A DNA stretch of 64,000 nucleotides, from contig CAJNOP010000055.1 of the NCBI GenBank assembly GCA_905250075.1, positions 542,820-606,819 of the forward strand, written 5' to 3'. The stretch comes from Rotaria sp. Silwood1. Lineage: Eukaryota; Rotifera; Eurotatoria; Philodinida; Philodinidae. Positions 21,705 to 32,826 of the stretch are shown in pieces. Within the stretch, counting starts at the first letter, position 1; each line of letters begins with the position of its first letter. Below the pieces are notes generated by a model. It saw only the letters and a list, made by a program, of their open reading frames with translations, was not told the origin of the DNA and did not search any database. Made by a program: the position numbers and the translations under genes.

Positions 21705-23697
21705 GTAAATAATTAACGATAGTTTGCGAGTAATTAAATCTGCCTTCATGATGAAAAATCTTCCTAATAAGAACGGATTCTGTAAAATACATAGGATGTG
21801 AAATAGTTTTAGTAAATGAACTTTTCTCCTATCTGAACTTCAAAATTTATTTGTGTATCTATCAAAATAAAATATTTCTTAATGAGATGTTCTAAGTTAG
21901 TATTACATTTGTTTTCGAAATGTTACTCTTCACACACAATGAATAGACTTGTGTATATCTAAAAGTTATGAAGAAATGGAATGATTCTTTTTGGAAAATG
22001 AATATTAGTGAGAGTGTGGGTGTAGATGTGAGTAGAGATGTGAAAAGTGAGCGTGTGTCTGCTCGTCATCAACATTTACATTTAAATCCTTCTTTGATTT
22101 CAGGTGAACACTAGTTACAAGAATGGCTTAAATATTAAACTCCAGTTTAGTGTATTATTGATGGAGATTTGCTTCAATGAAGACTATAAGTCTTTCAATA
22201 TTATTAAGCAATACTACATGAGAGTTGGTTAATAAAATGTTTCACGACTGTGTTATCTTTTTCTTTTCTATCTGTTAACTGTTTTACTGCTTTGAAACAT
22301 TAAACTCTTTTCGTTACTAACTGAAAGCTCTTCTGTGAATGTGACATTATCAATTACTACAAGACAGACAAAGTAAAACTAGTAAAACATATTCATAAAA
22401 TATCAAAAAAAAAGAGTTAATTCAACCATTTTATCAATCAACTTATTTGTAGTGTTAGTCGATTATATTTTAAATGGCGTGGATTCTTCATTAAGGCAGG
22501 TCATAATCAATTATCAACTACACTAACAACACTTTTAAGAACAACATGTTTGATAAATTTCGCGGCTTGCTTATGGATGATACATTTCCTTTTTAACATC
22601 AAATTTTAAAATTCAGAACATAAAATTTTCTTTTCTTCAAAACAATTCATTATTTATAATAACCAACTATACAAACAAAAGCAAGATTCACCAACAACAA
22701 GTATATTTCCTTGACTCTTCTTAATTTAAACATAGTCAATGAAGATTACAGTAAATAAGTTCTCTTTGAAACAATGTTCGTCTCACTTGTTTCTTAAACT
22801 TTGCATCAAATACGAGATATAATTCACTTGCCATGGTAACAAATAATTATAGCCATGACACAACACTTCTCAAGGTTCTAAATTGAAAAGTTTTAATGGA
22901 TGTGTTCCATTTTGTTTTTCACTAGAAAACTTTCACCAATATTTTTCTTTATTAAGAAGATTATTCTTGCTAGAAATTTATCTGTACAACGGATTAGATT
23001 GTCCAAGTGAGCTGTACTTGAATGATGTTGGTAAGTTATCATCAAATGATTATAATAATAAAAGTAGTATGATTTTGTGCGTTTGTTTTTTTTTGGTAAC
23101 TTAGATAAACTAGATCTTGTGTTATTATTCTAAGCATTTCATATCAAAATCTTAATACAAAAAATGTCATTGGAAAGTGATAGATTTTAGCAGTATTTAT
23201 GAAGTTTGTCTATATGAAAGCAAACATGATGATAATAAACATTATTTGAAAAGATGATGAGGAGAAAATATGCCCAAGTCTATTTTTCATCCATATCCAC
23301 GATCTAATATGCACCATCGCATCCCAATCCAGTCTTTGATACAAATAATATTGCTATTGTTCAATCTCTGTACCATAATCGATATTTTAGAACCTATGAT
23401 GTTGTTACTACTCCATAGTTTTGCATTACAGATAGAGAGTCATCAATAAATTCTGAACTATGAATCAGCTACTGGCCACATATCATGCTGTATAGGATTA
23501 GATATAAAGTAGAAATTTGCTCCACGTAGGTATTATTCGAGGCTAGAGAATCTTACAGAATAAATATCACATGTCTGTTCGTTTGCAACACGGAGTGTAT
23601 GCATTACATTCATGATTATTTCGTATTTCGGATCTTAAGACCTGACATACAAAAATATTTTTCTCATCACGCTGACTGAACTCAGAAATTGATTTGT
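21705..23697. other. Intergenic; G/T-rich half-site and a weak coding remnant
   Basis: A one-armed relative of the G/T-rich hairpin (AGAGTGTGGGTGTAGATGTG) lies at 22011-22030. At about 23337-23460 on the plus strand a frame reading FDTNNIAIVQSLYHNRYFRT looks coding-like but ends in stops; it may be a gene remnant of unknown family. Nothing else is supported. Confidence 0.35.
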
Positions 23698-23705
23698 TAT
23701 ATAAA
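23698..23705 (+). promoter_or_regulatory. TATA box for the secreted Cys-rich protein gene
   Basis: TATATAAA lies 98 bp before the ATG at 23803. Transcription starting about 30 bp downstream would leave a 5' UTR of about 70 bases. Confidence 0.45.
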
Positions 23706-23802
23706 CATAACTGTAATAACGTTCGATTCATTCACTAAGCTCGTTTCAAAAAACAATCAGTCAATCTAGAGTATTCATCGATATTTCTTACATCAAACAA
23801 GA

Positions 23803-24126
23803 ATGATTCGTATTATGAAGATCTCAATTGTCGTCTCCTTGATTGCTTTTATCGTAATCATCCAGGCGGTTTCCCAACGCGAAGATAACTTTGGTGTTTA
23901 TACGGCGGGCAAAGTTGGCTCCAAAGGTCACATTTTCTCAAAGCATCTTGCAGCGAGCAGTGGTTGTGTCGAGAATGGATGCACTTGCTACGTTGGAACT
24001 CCACAAGGTCAATACTGCTCTGGCAATAATGTTTATGAATGCAATTCCAATGGTGATTGTTGTATCTATGGATATAAAACATCATGTGCCACATGTGGTA
24101 AATTAGATTGCAATATACAAGCTTGA
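23803..24126 (+). CDS. Small secreted cysteine-rich protein
   Basis: Intronless 107-residue protein. The ATG at 23803 is chosen because it gives a good signal peptide (basic start, then a hydrophobic run ISIVVSLIAFIVIIQAVS, likely cleaved near residue 25); a second ATG at 23815 would also work. The mature part has a short polar segment (about 26-50) and then a Cys-rich module with ten cysteines in about 53 residues, including GCTCYVGTPQGQYC, DCCIYGY and CATCGKLDC. This suggests a disulphide-knotted extracellular peptide. I do not recognise the family. The spacing and Gly-rich turns are those of many small animal and fungal secreted proteins (defence, cuticle or mucus). A TATA box and a poly(A) signal frame the gene, which supports it being a real unit. 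Confidence 0.75.
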   Translation: MIRIMKISIVVSLIAFIVIIQAVSQREDNFGVYTAGKVGSKGHIFSKHLAASSGCVENGCTCYVGTPQGQYCSGNNVYECNSNGDCCIYGYKTSCATCGKLDCNIQA

Positions 24127-24233
24127 TTCTTTGTTTAGAAACTCTAGTTTTTATAGTATATTATTCAACGCTTATTTAACAACCTCATCGCTCTTCTACT
24201 TTTCTTATATGATTTTAGTTATTAGTTATATTG

Positions 24234-24239
24234 AATAAA
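24234..24239 (+). terminator. Polyadenylation signal AATAAA of the Cys-rich gene
   Basis: AATAAA lies 108 bp after the stop codon at 24126, on the coding strand. Confidence 0.45.
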
Positions 24240-25780
24240 CTTCTTATAAATAATCATTTGGTGTGATATAGAGACATAATCTTTTCACAACTTGAATGAA
24301 AACGGCAGTAGTTGATGCTGTCATATTCTTCTAGTCGTTTTAAAAATTTGATTGTTTCAATAGTTATATTGTTTAAAAAATGTACAGTAATGAAGAAAGA
24401 GATGATACATTCTAATTGAAGTTTAGAAAGACAACAAAAGTATTACAAGAAATAAAGTAGAGGAAACTAGAAGATGTTAATGTGATGAAAACAAATACGA
24501 CATGTTTGGAATCCATTACGAATCCATGATCTATCGAATCGGTTTGGTTTTCATAATTTTCGATAAATATTTGTTACGAAATGTCATGAATATGGGTATT
24601 AGATGTAATGAAAAGAAAAAAAAACAAATGTTGAATAACAAAATGAAAGGATGTGTATTTCGTTCGATGAGATATATTTAAATAGACTGATAATGAGTAG
24701 TACTAGTTCTTGGATCATTTCTTTTTTTTATTTTCTTAAATTTATTTCACAAAACTTGCGAATATTTCGAACTGATCTTCAATTCATTGTCAACACAAAT
24801 AGCAAGCAATGAATACAAAAACTTTTTTATTATAAGTGCAATTATTATTATTATCTATTCTTCTCGTTCTTCTTTGCTTGCACATTAAAGTGCACAAAAA
24901 AAAACGATTCTCCATCTCGCATTGTAATGTTAGAGAAAAGAAATACGAAAAAAAAAAAGAAAATAATAGTTGTAACTTACATATAATAAAAATTTGTTTA
25001 TATCCTTTACTTATCATTCACATTGATCATAAAGTGAAGATTAGTCCGAAATATTCACAAGGCTTTTTTTAAGTAAATTCAGAAAATAGAAAAATGATTA
25101 ATAAATTCGTGAAAATAGGAGATTTTTGCTGGAATTACATTTCTTTATTTTAAAAAATCAGTTATAAATTATGGTATTACTATTATATGATAAACTGAGA
25201 CAGCTCAATTATAATTTTGTATTGATGAAAAATATAAAACCTAATGCTGAACCCACCTTTCTATTTTTTTATAAAAGTGCTCTTTTTATTATAAAAACTA
25301 ATTCACGGAAATTTTTAATAAAGTATTGCGAACCATTGTATGTTTGACACAATATTGATGAAAGACAATAATAGCAAGTAAGAATAAAACAAAATTGGAT
25401 TCGAATAAATATCACAAGACGGAATAAATTGATATCATTGCTTGATTTATATTAATTTATTTATTTGAATATACATGTATATCACAGACGAAATTGAATT
25501 GAAGGTAGAAAAGAAACTTAAGCACATTTCTTTTTCAAGCGAGTCAAAAGCTATGATATAATTTTCTTTTAAATAAAATAATTTTAATTTTCATGTCCAT
25601 TAACAGAACATAGTACTGATTTGTTACTTTTAAGTAGGCAGAACATTTTGTTTCACTAATTCATATTTTAATATATATACGAAAATTCTTTATTCTCATC
25701 TTTTTTAATTTTTTTGTTTTAAAATATTTTAAAACTATTTAACATACATTTCGTTCAATTTGAAAACAAAACATGCAAAT
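24240..25780. other. Intergenic spacer
   Basis: AT-rich. No supported feature. Confidence 0.5.
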
Positions 25781-25917
25781 ATACAATAAGTTGGCCTTGT
25801 AACGTGTAGAGGCTTTTATGTTATCTCTTGTGGTATTTTTTACTTTTTTTTAAATAGAACATAGTAAATGATTAAAAATTGAAATGCTCAACGTGGTTAT
25901 TTATTATGTTGTATCCG
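25781..25917 (+). repeat. Decayed half copy of the 14752-15122 MITE
   Basis: Reads collinearly with the right half of the 371-bp MITE: ATACAATAAG, then TAGAGGCTTTTATG, then AAAAATTGAAATGC, CAACGTGGTTATT and a final CCGTTA. The left half is missing and the right tip has lost its CCTGGCGC core. Confidence 0.55.
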
Positions 25918-25991
25918 TTAATTATTGTTAGCAATGATATTCTTCCTCATATGCAACAATATAACATGGAAATTTCTCTTTTTTTCCTATA

Positions 25992-26279
25992 CCCAGGTGA
26001 TTCGATCCGACTGTCGAATTACGTCGGATTATATCGGATTATATCGGAAAAATTACCGGATTTTAACGGATCCGACGGGAACTCGTCGGAAGTTGTCGGC
26101 GTCCTAGCCACAGGATTCCGACAGGAGGTTCCGGATGTCGGAATAATCAGGATCCTGCGAAATCCCTGAAACTCCGACACTTTCCGACATCCAGAACCAC
26201 TTGTCGGAATCCTGTGGTTAGGATTCCGACAAATTCCGGCGAATTTCTATCGGATTCGACAGGGTGAATTCGACCTGGG
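25992..26279. mobile_element. 288-bp TCGGA-rich MITE with CCCAGGT ends
   Basis: Ends CCCAGGTGATTCG and CGAATTCGACCTGGG are inverted repeats flanked by TA on both sides (25990-25991 and 26280-26281). The interior is much more GC-rich than its surroundings and carries about 18 copies of TCGGA/TCCGA or close variants in both orientations. An internal inverted pair of 23 bp (CCTAGCCACAGGATTCCGAC at 26103 and its near-perfect complement at 26200-26222) means the element can fold into a large cruciform. The 96-residue open frame across it is a by-product of the repeated motif, not a gene. Confidence 0.82.
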
Positions 26280-26281
26280 TA

Positions 26282-27495
26282 ATTGCCATTCTTATGAGGC
26301 TTCGAAATATTCTACGTCTATGTAATATCAAATTTTATGAGATTATGAACAAAAAAAGTTTAGAAGGAAACTAATTAAGATTTCATTTCATCAATTTGTC
26401 GAAACAGTTAGTGTGATTATTTAAGCATAATTGTGTTTCTTTTAGTCAAATACTAAAAGTTCTCTCTGAGTTATTTTAGTTACGATACAGTGCTAGATTT
26501 TCTCTTGTGATGATCGATTCGATTTTTTTGATCAAATCAGAACCAACAATAACATATTGTCACTTATGAAGTTAAAAAATAAAAAGAAATCATGATTTTC
26601 ATGAATTTGTTGTCAAAGATACGAAAGAATAGCATTTTTTAATGATGGAACGAACAAAAACATTGTTGTTTTTCAAATTCATTGATGAAAAGCAACATTT
26701 TAATTAACTGAATGCAATTAATTTCATTTTTAAACAAAGTCATGCAATGAAATTAATGAAAATATCTATTATAATCTATGAATTTGAAATGCATCAATTT
26801 TTTTGTCCGTTTCATCATTTTAATACTATTCTTTTTTTTTTTTTTTACGAACAGATTATTCTCATTTTACATGACGAATGATAATAAAGTCAACAATTTC
26901 GAATATAATACACAATAGTTTTTTCAAAGCAAAGACTTCTTCAATCGTGATATGATAGACGGATCATTCAAGTGACATACCTGCAAAAGATTCATTCAAT
27001 AGCCTCACTATTACTATGAGTTTCCACTTCTATTTCATCAACATTTAGATGTATAGATCATTACCAGCACAACAATGAACTCCTTTAATATTTTTAGGCA
27101 ACACTACAATTACAAATCAAACAAAGTATGGCTCATATTCGATCTCTCTTCAATTTTAACGAAACCGTTTCGACCATTAAAAAAATGTATTCTAAAATGG
27201 AGCTTGATTGCTGCCAACATACAATATTGGTCATCATGGAACGACTTGTTCTTTATATTAAGTGTACTATGAATTTGAATGTGGAAACGATAATGTATTT
27301 TATCCATTAGGAAAAAAAAAGAGTTTTATACAGTATATTTGATTCTCTTATGTAAAAGTATTGGTTCAATAATGATTATGCCATGCAAGATATAGAGAAC
27401 TATTAGTACTGCAAACATATATAAATTTTCTATCAAATTCTCGTAACTTTGCTATGATATAAGAGTCTCATGAATATTACTATAATTTAAATACA
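26282..27495. other. Intergenic spacer
   Basis: AT-rich spacer with a poly(T) run near 26830. No supported gene; the open frames near 27.1 kb on both strands are shadows of each other without domain content. Confidence 0.5.
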
Positions 27496-29043
27496 TTATA
27501 ATAAAATAAAGATAAAATAGAACATGATTGATGCTATAATATATCGTATATATAAAAGTGGACGATAAGATAAACTGCCATTTGTTAAATTTGTCTTATG
27601 AGTTGTGAATGTTGTTGTCATATTCATGGTAAAGGTCGATGTCATCGTAGTGGTAGTGACAATATCAACCGTTATCGCATCAGTCACATTCATTGAGCGA
27701 ATCCAGTCTAAATAGTAAACCACACGTGTATAAACACCAGAAAAGTTTGGACGTGCACAACCATATCCATATGATGTAATACCAACTACAACCCATTGTT
27801 GACTTGAAGTGAACATCATTAGAGGACCACCAGAATCTCCATTGCATGTATCTGTACTCATAAAATATTATCTAAATTAGTTAGTATCTACAACTCTTCA
27901 ATAATGTTTGTTTACCTTTCCCAGCGCTAAGATCACTGGCACAAAACTGCATTTCTGCATTACTAATCAGTGGAAAACATGCGAAATTGTTATATGCAAT
28001 GCGTTGAACTGTTACTTGTTGAAGCATTTCAGATATAGTACCATTCTCTTTCAAATCTCCCCATCCAATCGCAACAAGCTTGATATTGAAAAGAATAGAA
28101 ATGATTGTCAATATTGTTTATTTAGGAATACGAGTGTTGCATCCCAGACATTTACTCTCATGAACTTGTTCCTTGGGTAGTTGCTTTCATATGGTGGATG
28201 TTACTGTCACGTTTAAGGGCGGTATGGAAGCGTATGCTACCGATATGAATGTTTTGAGGATGATTGAGTATGTAAGACTGTAGGAAGGATCCTCACTCTT
28301 ATATCTACACTCTTCGAAACCGATTCGTAAATTTCTCACTGTTTTTAAAAATTGGGATGATTTATACCTATTTAAGTTTCTTCATTATTTCTCTCAATTT
28401 TTGACATTTAACAAAAACCATTGTAAGCTTGTCAATAAGCAAGAAATCACTCGAAGATTAGTCGCGTTGGAGAGCACAAGGGTTGTACATACAACTATAT
28501 GGGATGCAACTGATATGGATTCGATTTACTTATTAAAAAAAAAACCGCACATACTATTGAGTTAATTGGTGGGTAATCGTTTGTTGTCGAGATTGGTAAA
28601 CATATTTTTGAAATACTTAAATCTGTCATATTGAATGGTGGTGAGACTTTAATTAAAGCAATATCGTTTTGTAACATTGTATCATTATAATGGGGATGAA
28701 TAATAACAGAAGATGCCCATCGCCATTGTTGCATGCCGAACAACTGATTTGTTGCAGCAGATACTAATACTTGCGAAGGATGCGTATCTTTAACACAATG
28801 TGCTGCCGTAAGAATCCAAGAGCTTGATAAAATAGTACCACCACACATCCACTGTTGGTTAATATAAAGAGATACAACCCAACCCCATGTATTTATAGGA
28901 GCCACTTCTCCTCCGACAATCTTCGTAACTAATGCTGGATTCGTCGAACAGCCACATACGGCAGTTGAGTTACACATATATGTTGTTTGAACACTCAGTT
29001 GAATAAAAGCCAAAAATAAGAATAAAAAATATAAAAGCAACAT
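27496..29043 (-). CDS. Trypsin-like serine protease (S1 family), secreted, with C-terminal hydrophobic anchor
   Basis: Three exons on the minus strand: 29043-28555, 28078-27916 and 27851-27496. The donors are ATA|GTATGTGC and AAAG|GTAAAC; the acceptors are ATATCAAG|CTT and GAGTACAG|AT. Introns are 476 and 64 bp. The 335-residue product has a signal peptide (1-19), a short Cys-containing propeptide and the activation site K41|IVGG. The catalytic triad is His82 (LTAAHC), Asp127 (NDIAL) and Ser224 (CNGDSGGP). Asp218, at the base of the S1 pocket, predicts cleavage after Arg/Lys; its codon is split by intron 2. After the protease domain comes a Thr-rich linker (about 278-307) and a final hydrophobic segment ([16 protein letters not shown]). 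The protein is therefore probably held at the cell surface by a GPI or transmembrane anchor. All key residues are intact. Confidence 0.9.
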
Positions 29044-32000
29044 CTGTATAAATAGAATTAAGAAACATGATAGATAGTTAGATGGTACTGAAACGTCATT
29101 TTTTTTTTCTTTTTTTGTCTATAATAACATTGTCTACGCATACATTAAATCATTCAGAGTAGACAAAGTAGAGACATTGAACTAGAAAAATAAATTTGGT
29201 TCATTTTTCTTAGCTTTTATATTTTATTATATTTTTAATCATTTTTTTTTCTGCATAGAATTTCTTAGCATACTTAATGTTAATTCAGAGAACTCGGCAC
29301 TACCCAATAGAAACTCTTCAATCATATGCAAAACTGCTCTCATATGATTAAGAAACAAAACTAGAATATGTCTCATTATTTGAAATTAAACTTATTGTCT
29401 TTCTCAAATAGTGTTAACATATGGTAAATAACGAAATCATACGAAGAACGTTATGAAAATAAAGAAAAAAACAAGTGCTAGTAGATGAGAAATTTTTTCT
29501 GCATAATAAAATTTTACTTTTGAAAGTTTCATTCAACTAATTGGCAATTACAATATTGAACAACTAGAAACATTATATATATTTTTTCTCTAGTGGTTGT
29601 TTTTCTTTTCTTTACAATTATTAAAAATACCAATAAGGCATGTAACTAATAAAAACTTAGAGGATGATGCTTGCTATATCGTAATGTTTACAAAATGAAC
29701 TTTCGTTTACTGTTTTAATATGTAAGAATGTCGAAAATTACATCTGAAAGAGGTTCCAATTAAAAATATTTATTAATGCACATGCGATCTATCTGTTGGG
29801 GTTATTGAGAGATGCGTTATGAATTTCTTTCTGTCAACTATGAAGAAAAATAAATAAGTGAAATGACAATTTCTGTATAAAAAAAAAAGCTAAAAGGAGT
29901 ATTGTTCTAAATTTATTTATCGAATGATCAGCGTATGTAATCGTAGTACTAGACAGACGAAGGTGTGAAAGGATATTTTAACTAGTAGTCTCCTTTGCGT
30001 CGATAATTTTTCTTTGTCACAGTTGTTTGTCCGTTTTGACATAGTGATCATTTAAATTGAGCCATATTTTATATAGTTGAGATAATAAACAATTTCTACC
30101 GTGCAAAATAAAATGACATAAAGGAGTTGCATAGCTGAAGGAGTTGTTTTTTTTTTATTATTAAGATTGAATTTGTCTTCTATTTTTGTTATTCATATGT
30201 TTGTTGAAAATGAATCAAATGTATAACTTTCGAATGAAGTAATAATACGTTCTATCAAACACACGAGATGGAAGTTTAGTCAAAAGACTACAAGGAAAAC
30301 AATACGTTAATAAGAGAAGTGATTCATCCATAATAATAAATGGTATGCTACGATTCATCAGATTGAATTAGAATAGAAAGACTTATCAGGTTGTTTCTTT
30401 TGCAAAACTATTTTAATTGAAATTAACTTTACAAAAGCATCAATATCTATACAAACTCTACATCATCTCAATTTGTAATTTATGGAAATAGCTATCTCCG
30501 CAAGTTTGCGTATTCAATGTTTTTCGATAACTGATCATCTAAAATAAGTGACAATTGTCAAACAAATGCTTGATGAGAGAAGTTTCCCAGCTGTTTGACC
30601 GACGTTAAGTCATGACTATGCCTATCAAGTAGACTTTCATGAACTCTAATATACATTGGAAAAGGTTTAGACTTTGAGTTAATGGTTGTATAGATACTGA
30701 TACAATGTGGTATCTTTAAAGCCAGTATGGTGAATGCCTTCAGGAACATCAGGAAAACTGATTTTCGAATTTTGACTGGAAACTTTGTATAGATATAGCT
30801 GTTAATGAGATGAGTCTCTTATGAAAGTTTCAGAGAGAATATCGATGTAGATGTTAGTGTGGGTTGTTGCGGATCTGTGAGATGTACTACGTCATTGGTA
30901 AGTATGAATTTGAGTGAATGTGAGGTCGAAGCGTCAGTGGAAATGAAAAGTATATGTTTACCATTACAACCTCATTTAGTCCTGTATCATCTACAACTCA
31001 CACTCATCCTAGACAAAAGTTATATGTCACACAATTCAAATTCAATTAGAAAGATTTCCTCAACTCTCTGTAACCTCGGAAAATTCCCAGTCAGTTTCCG
31101 TAGTTGAACATGACTATAAGGAAAGCTTTCGATAGTTTATGAACGGAGTGTTATTGATGGAATTGGCTTCATAATCCAATTGATCTTGAAGATTCCGATT
31201 GAGTCATACTCATTTAGGACTCAGTAAATATCACGAGCTAACTATTAAGTCCTTCATGTCAATCAATCTCTGTTTTAGACATGCAAAAGAAACAATGAAG
31301 ATGAAAAACAACACATTTGACCTATTTGTTTTGAATTCTCTTAAAATAATCATGGAAACGGTGTGTATTTGCAAGAATGATAGCAAAGAAAAGCAAGGTA
31401 ACAATAAAACACTGTTAAATATGTCATGGAAAAACACAACGTCAACATTTTGTTCAACCGCATTGAATAAACGCCAACATAAAATCCTGATTGTAAACTT
31501 GAATTTTTGTCTTTTTTTCAAAGAAAAGAACACAGTTTCTTATGTTTCTTGTTGACTTGTTTCTACACAATACCCTACATCGTTTTCAGGCGTGATTCAA
31601 GCAAATAAGACAAAGAGTCATCCTCATTTCTACCTTGGCAGACATAGGATTATACGAACATATATTGCTACAGAGGGTATGATCATTATATCTCATTGGA
31701 GTCACATTGAAAGCTTTTCTTTAGTTTAAATTGATATGGAAAACCAGTTGCAACAGAACGCTTAATTTTGAACTTTTTCGTTTTTAGAAACAGAAGCAAG
31801 GACTCATTTTCTACCGAAAATAAAATGTTTCTAAACGGTGAAGAGCGAAAAAGGTTTGTGATACCAGAAACCATTTTTCCAAGTGATGAATCTATTCGTT
31901 AGAAAAGCCTGATAAACAAATAGACGAAAGTAATAATAGAGAGAACCATTTGAAAACACTTCACACTTCTTGTTGTTTACATCAGGAATGATCAAGAAAG

Positions 32001-32268
32001 TTCTTGCATTGTTTTTGCCAAATTTCTTTCTTTCCTTCAACACAGAATTCATTTTATGCTTCAAAAATTTTCGAATAAAAAAAAAAAAAACATTTTTTTG
32101 TGAACAAGAGAAAAAAGAAATCATATTTTATTCATTATTATAATTCAATCAAACTTTGTGTTGCGCAGTGTTTTACTTTGAATATGATATAGAAATAGAG
32201 CAAGCTATAAAAGGACTTTGTTATAAAGGAAAAAGATTGAAAAAGGAATGTTTACATTGTTATTGCGT
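29044..32268. other. Intergenic spacer, with a loose inverted G/T-rich pair
   Basis: No gene supported. ATGTTAGTGTGGGTTGT at 30851 and ACAACTCACACTCATCCTAG at 30993-31012 are inverted relative to each other and belong to the same G/T-rich motif family as the hairpins elsewhere, with about 125 bp between the arms. The remaining open frames are short and low-complexity. Confidence 0.45.
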
Positions 32269-32826
32269 TTATCGAGGTGAACCATAAGGTGGTGAATATG
32301 GATTCGTATTGAGTGATGGTGGTACGTTGAAGTCAGATCTGTTTGAATCTGAATCCGGTGGACGATAGACACCACGGAGCTTTATAATCAAAAGAAAAAA
32401 AAGTAGAAACAAAACATAGATCTTATAACATACTTCCTGATAAAAATAAGGTTGAGTTAAATGAGTATTAGGTTTTCGATAATGAAGAGTTTTTCCTTGA
32501 CCATAATCTTGATACGTGGTTCGATATGGTTCAAAAGGTCCGGCAGATCGCCACCAACCTAAATATTTCGATTTATTTTTATTGCAACAAGTTCAAGAAG
32601 AAATAAAATTTTTGCTGCATATTAATGCAGCTTACTATTCTTTATTTCATTATTTAAATATTGACTATTGGTATACGTAGTTCTTGGTGTTGATATTTGT
32701 TCTGGATAGATATAACGTGTAACTACTGGTTGAGAAAAAGTCGTTGCTAGGATAAAAATCTTCATTATTTGTTTCACTTTCGATAGATCGATTTGTTTGA
32801 TTACCTGGATAATATCGGTTATCCAT
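32269..32826 (-). CDS. Small four-exon gene, Tyr/Pro-rich 122-residue protein
   Basis: None of its exons is long enough to stand out as an open frame, but four exons join perfectly: 32826-32805 (ATG start), 32746-32636, 32558-32434 and 32379-32269 (TAA stop). Introns of 58, 77 and 54 bp all have GT-AG ends with good donors (GTAATC, GTAAGC, GTATGT), and phases 1, 1 and 0 match at each junction. The protein starts MDNRYYPATTFSQPVV, continues with RYIYPEQ, SWWRSAGPFEPYRTTYQDYG and LRGVYRPPDSDS, and ends YSPPYGSPR. It has no signal peptide or membrane segment. It is rich in Tyr, Pro and Thr, with TTY.(D/N).. repeats. Short Tyr-rich proteins of this look include ciliary microtubule inner proteins, but I do not recognise a specific family, and that comparison is a guess. 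Confidence 0.75.

Noticed and set aside
25879-26169. 96-residue open frame with Ser/Gly-rich C-terminal half
   Set aside because: It crosses the TA boundary of the TCGGA-rich MITE; the sequence is the repeated pentamer in translation.
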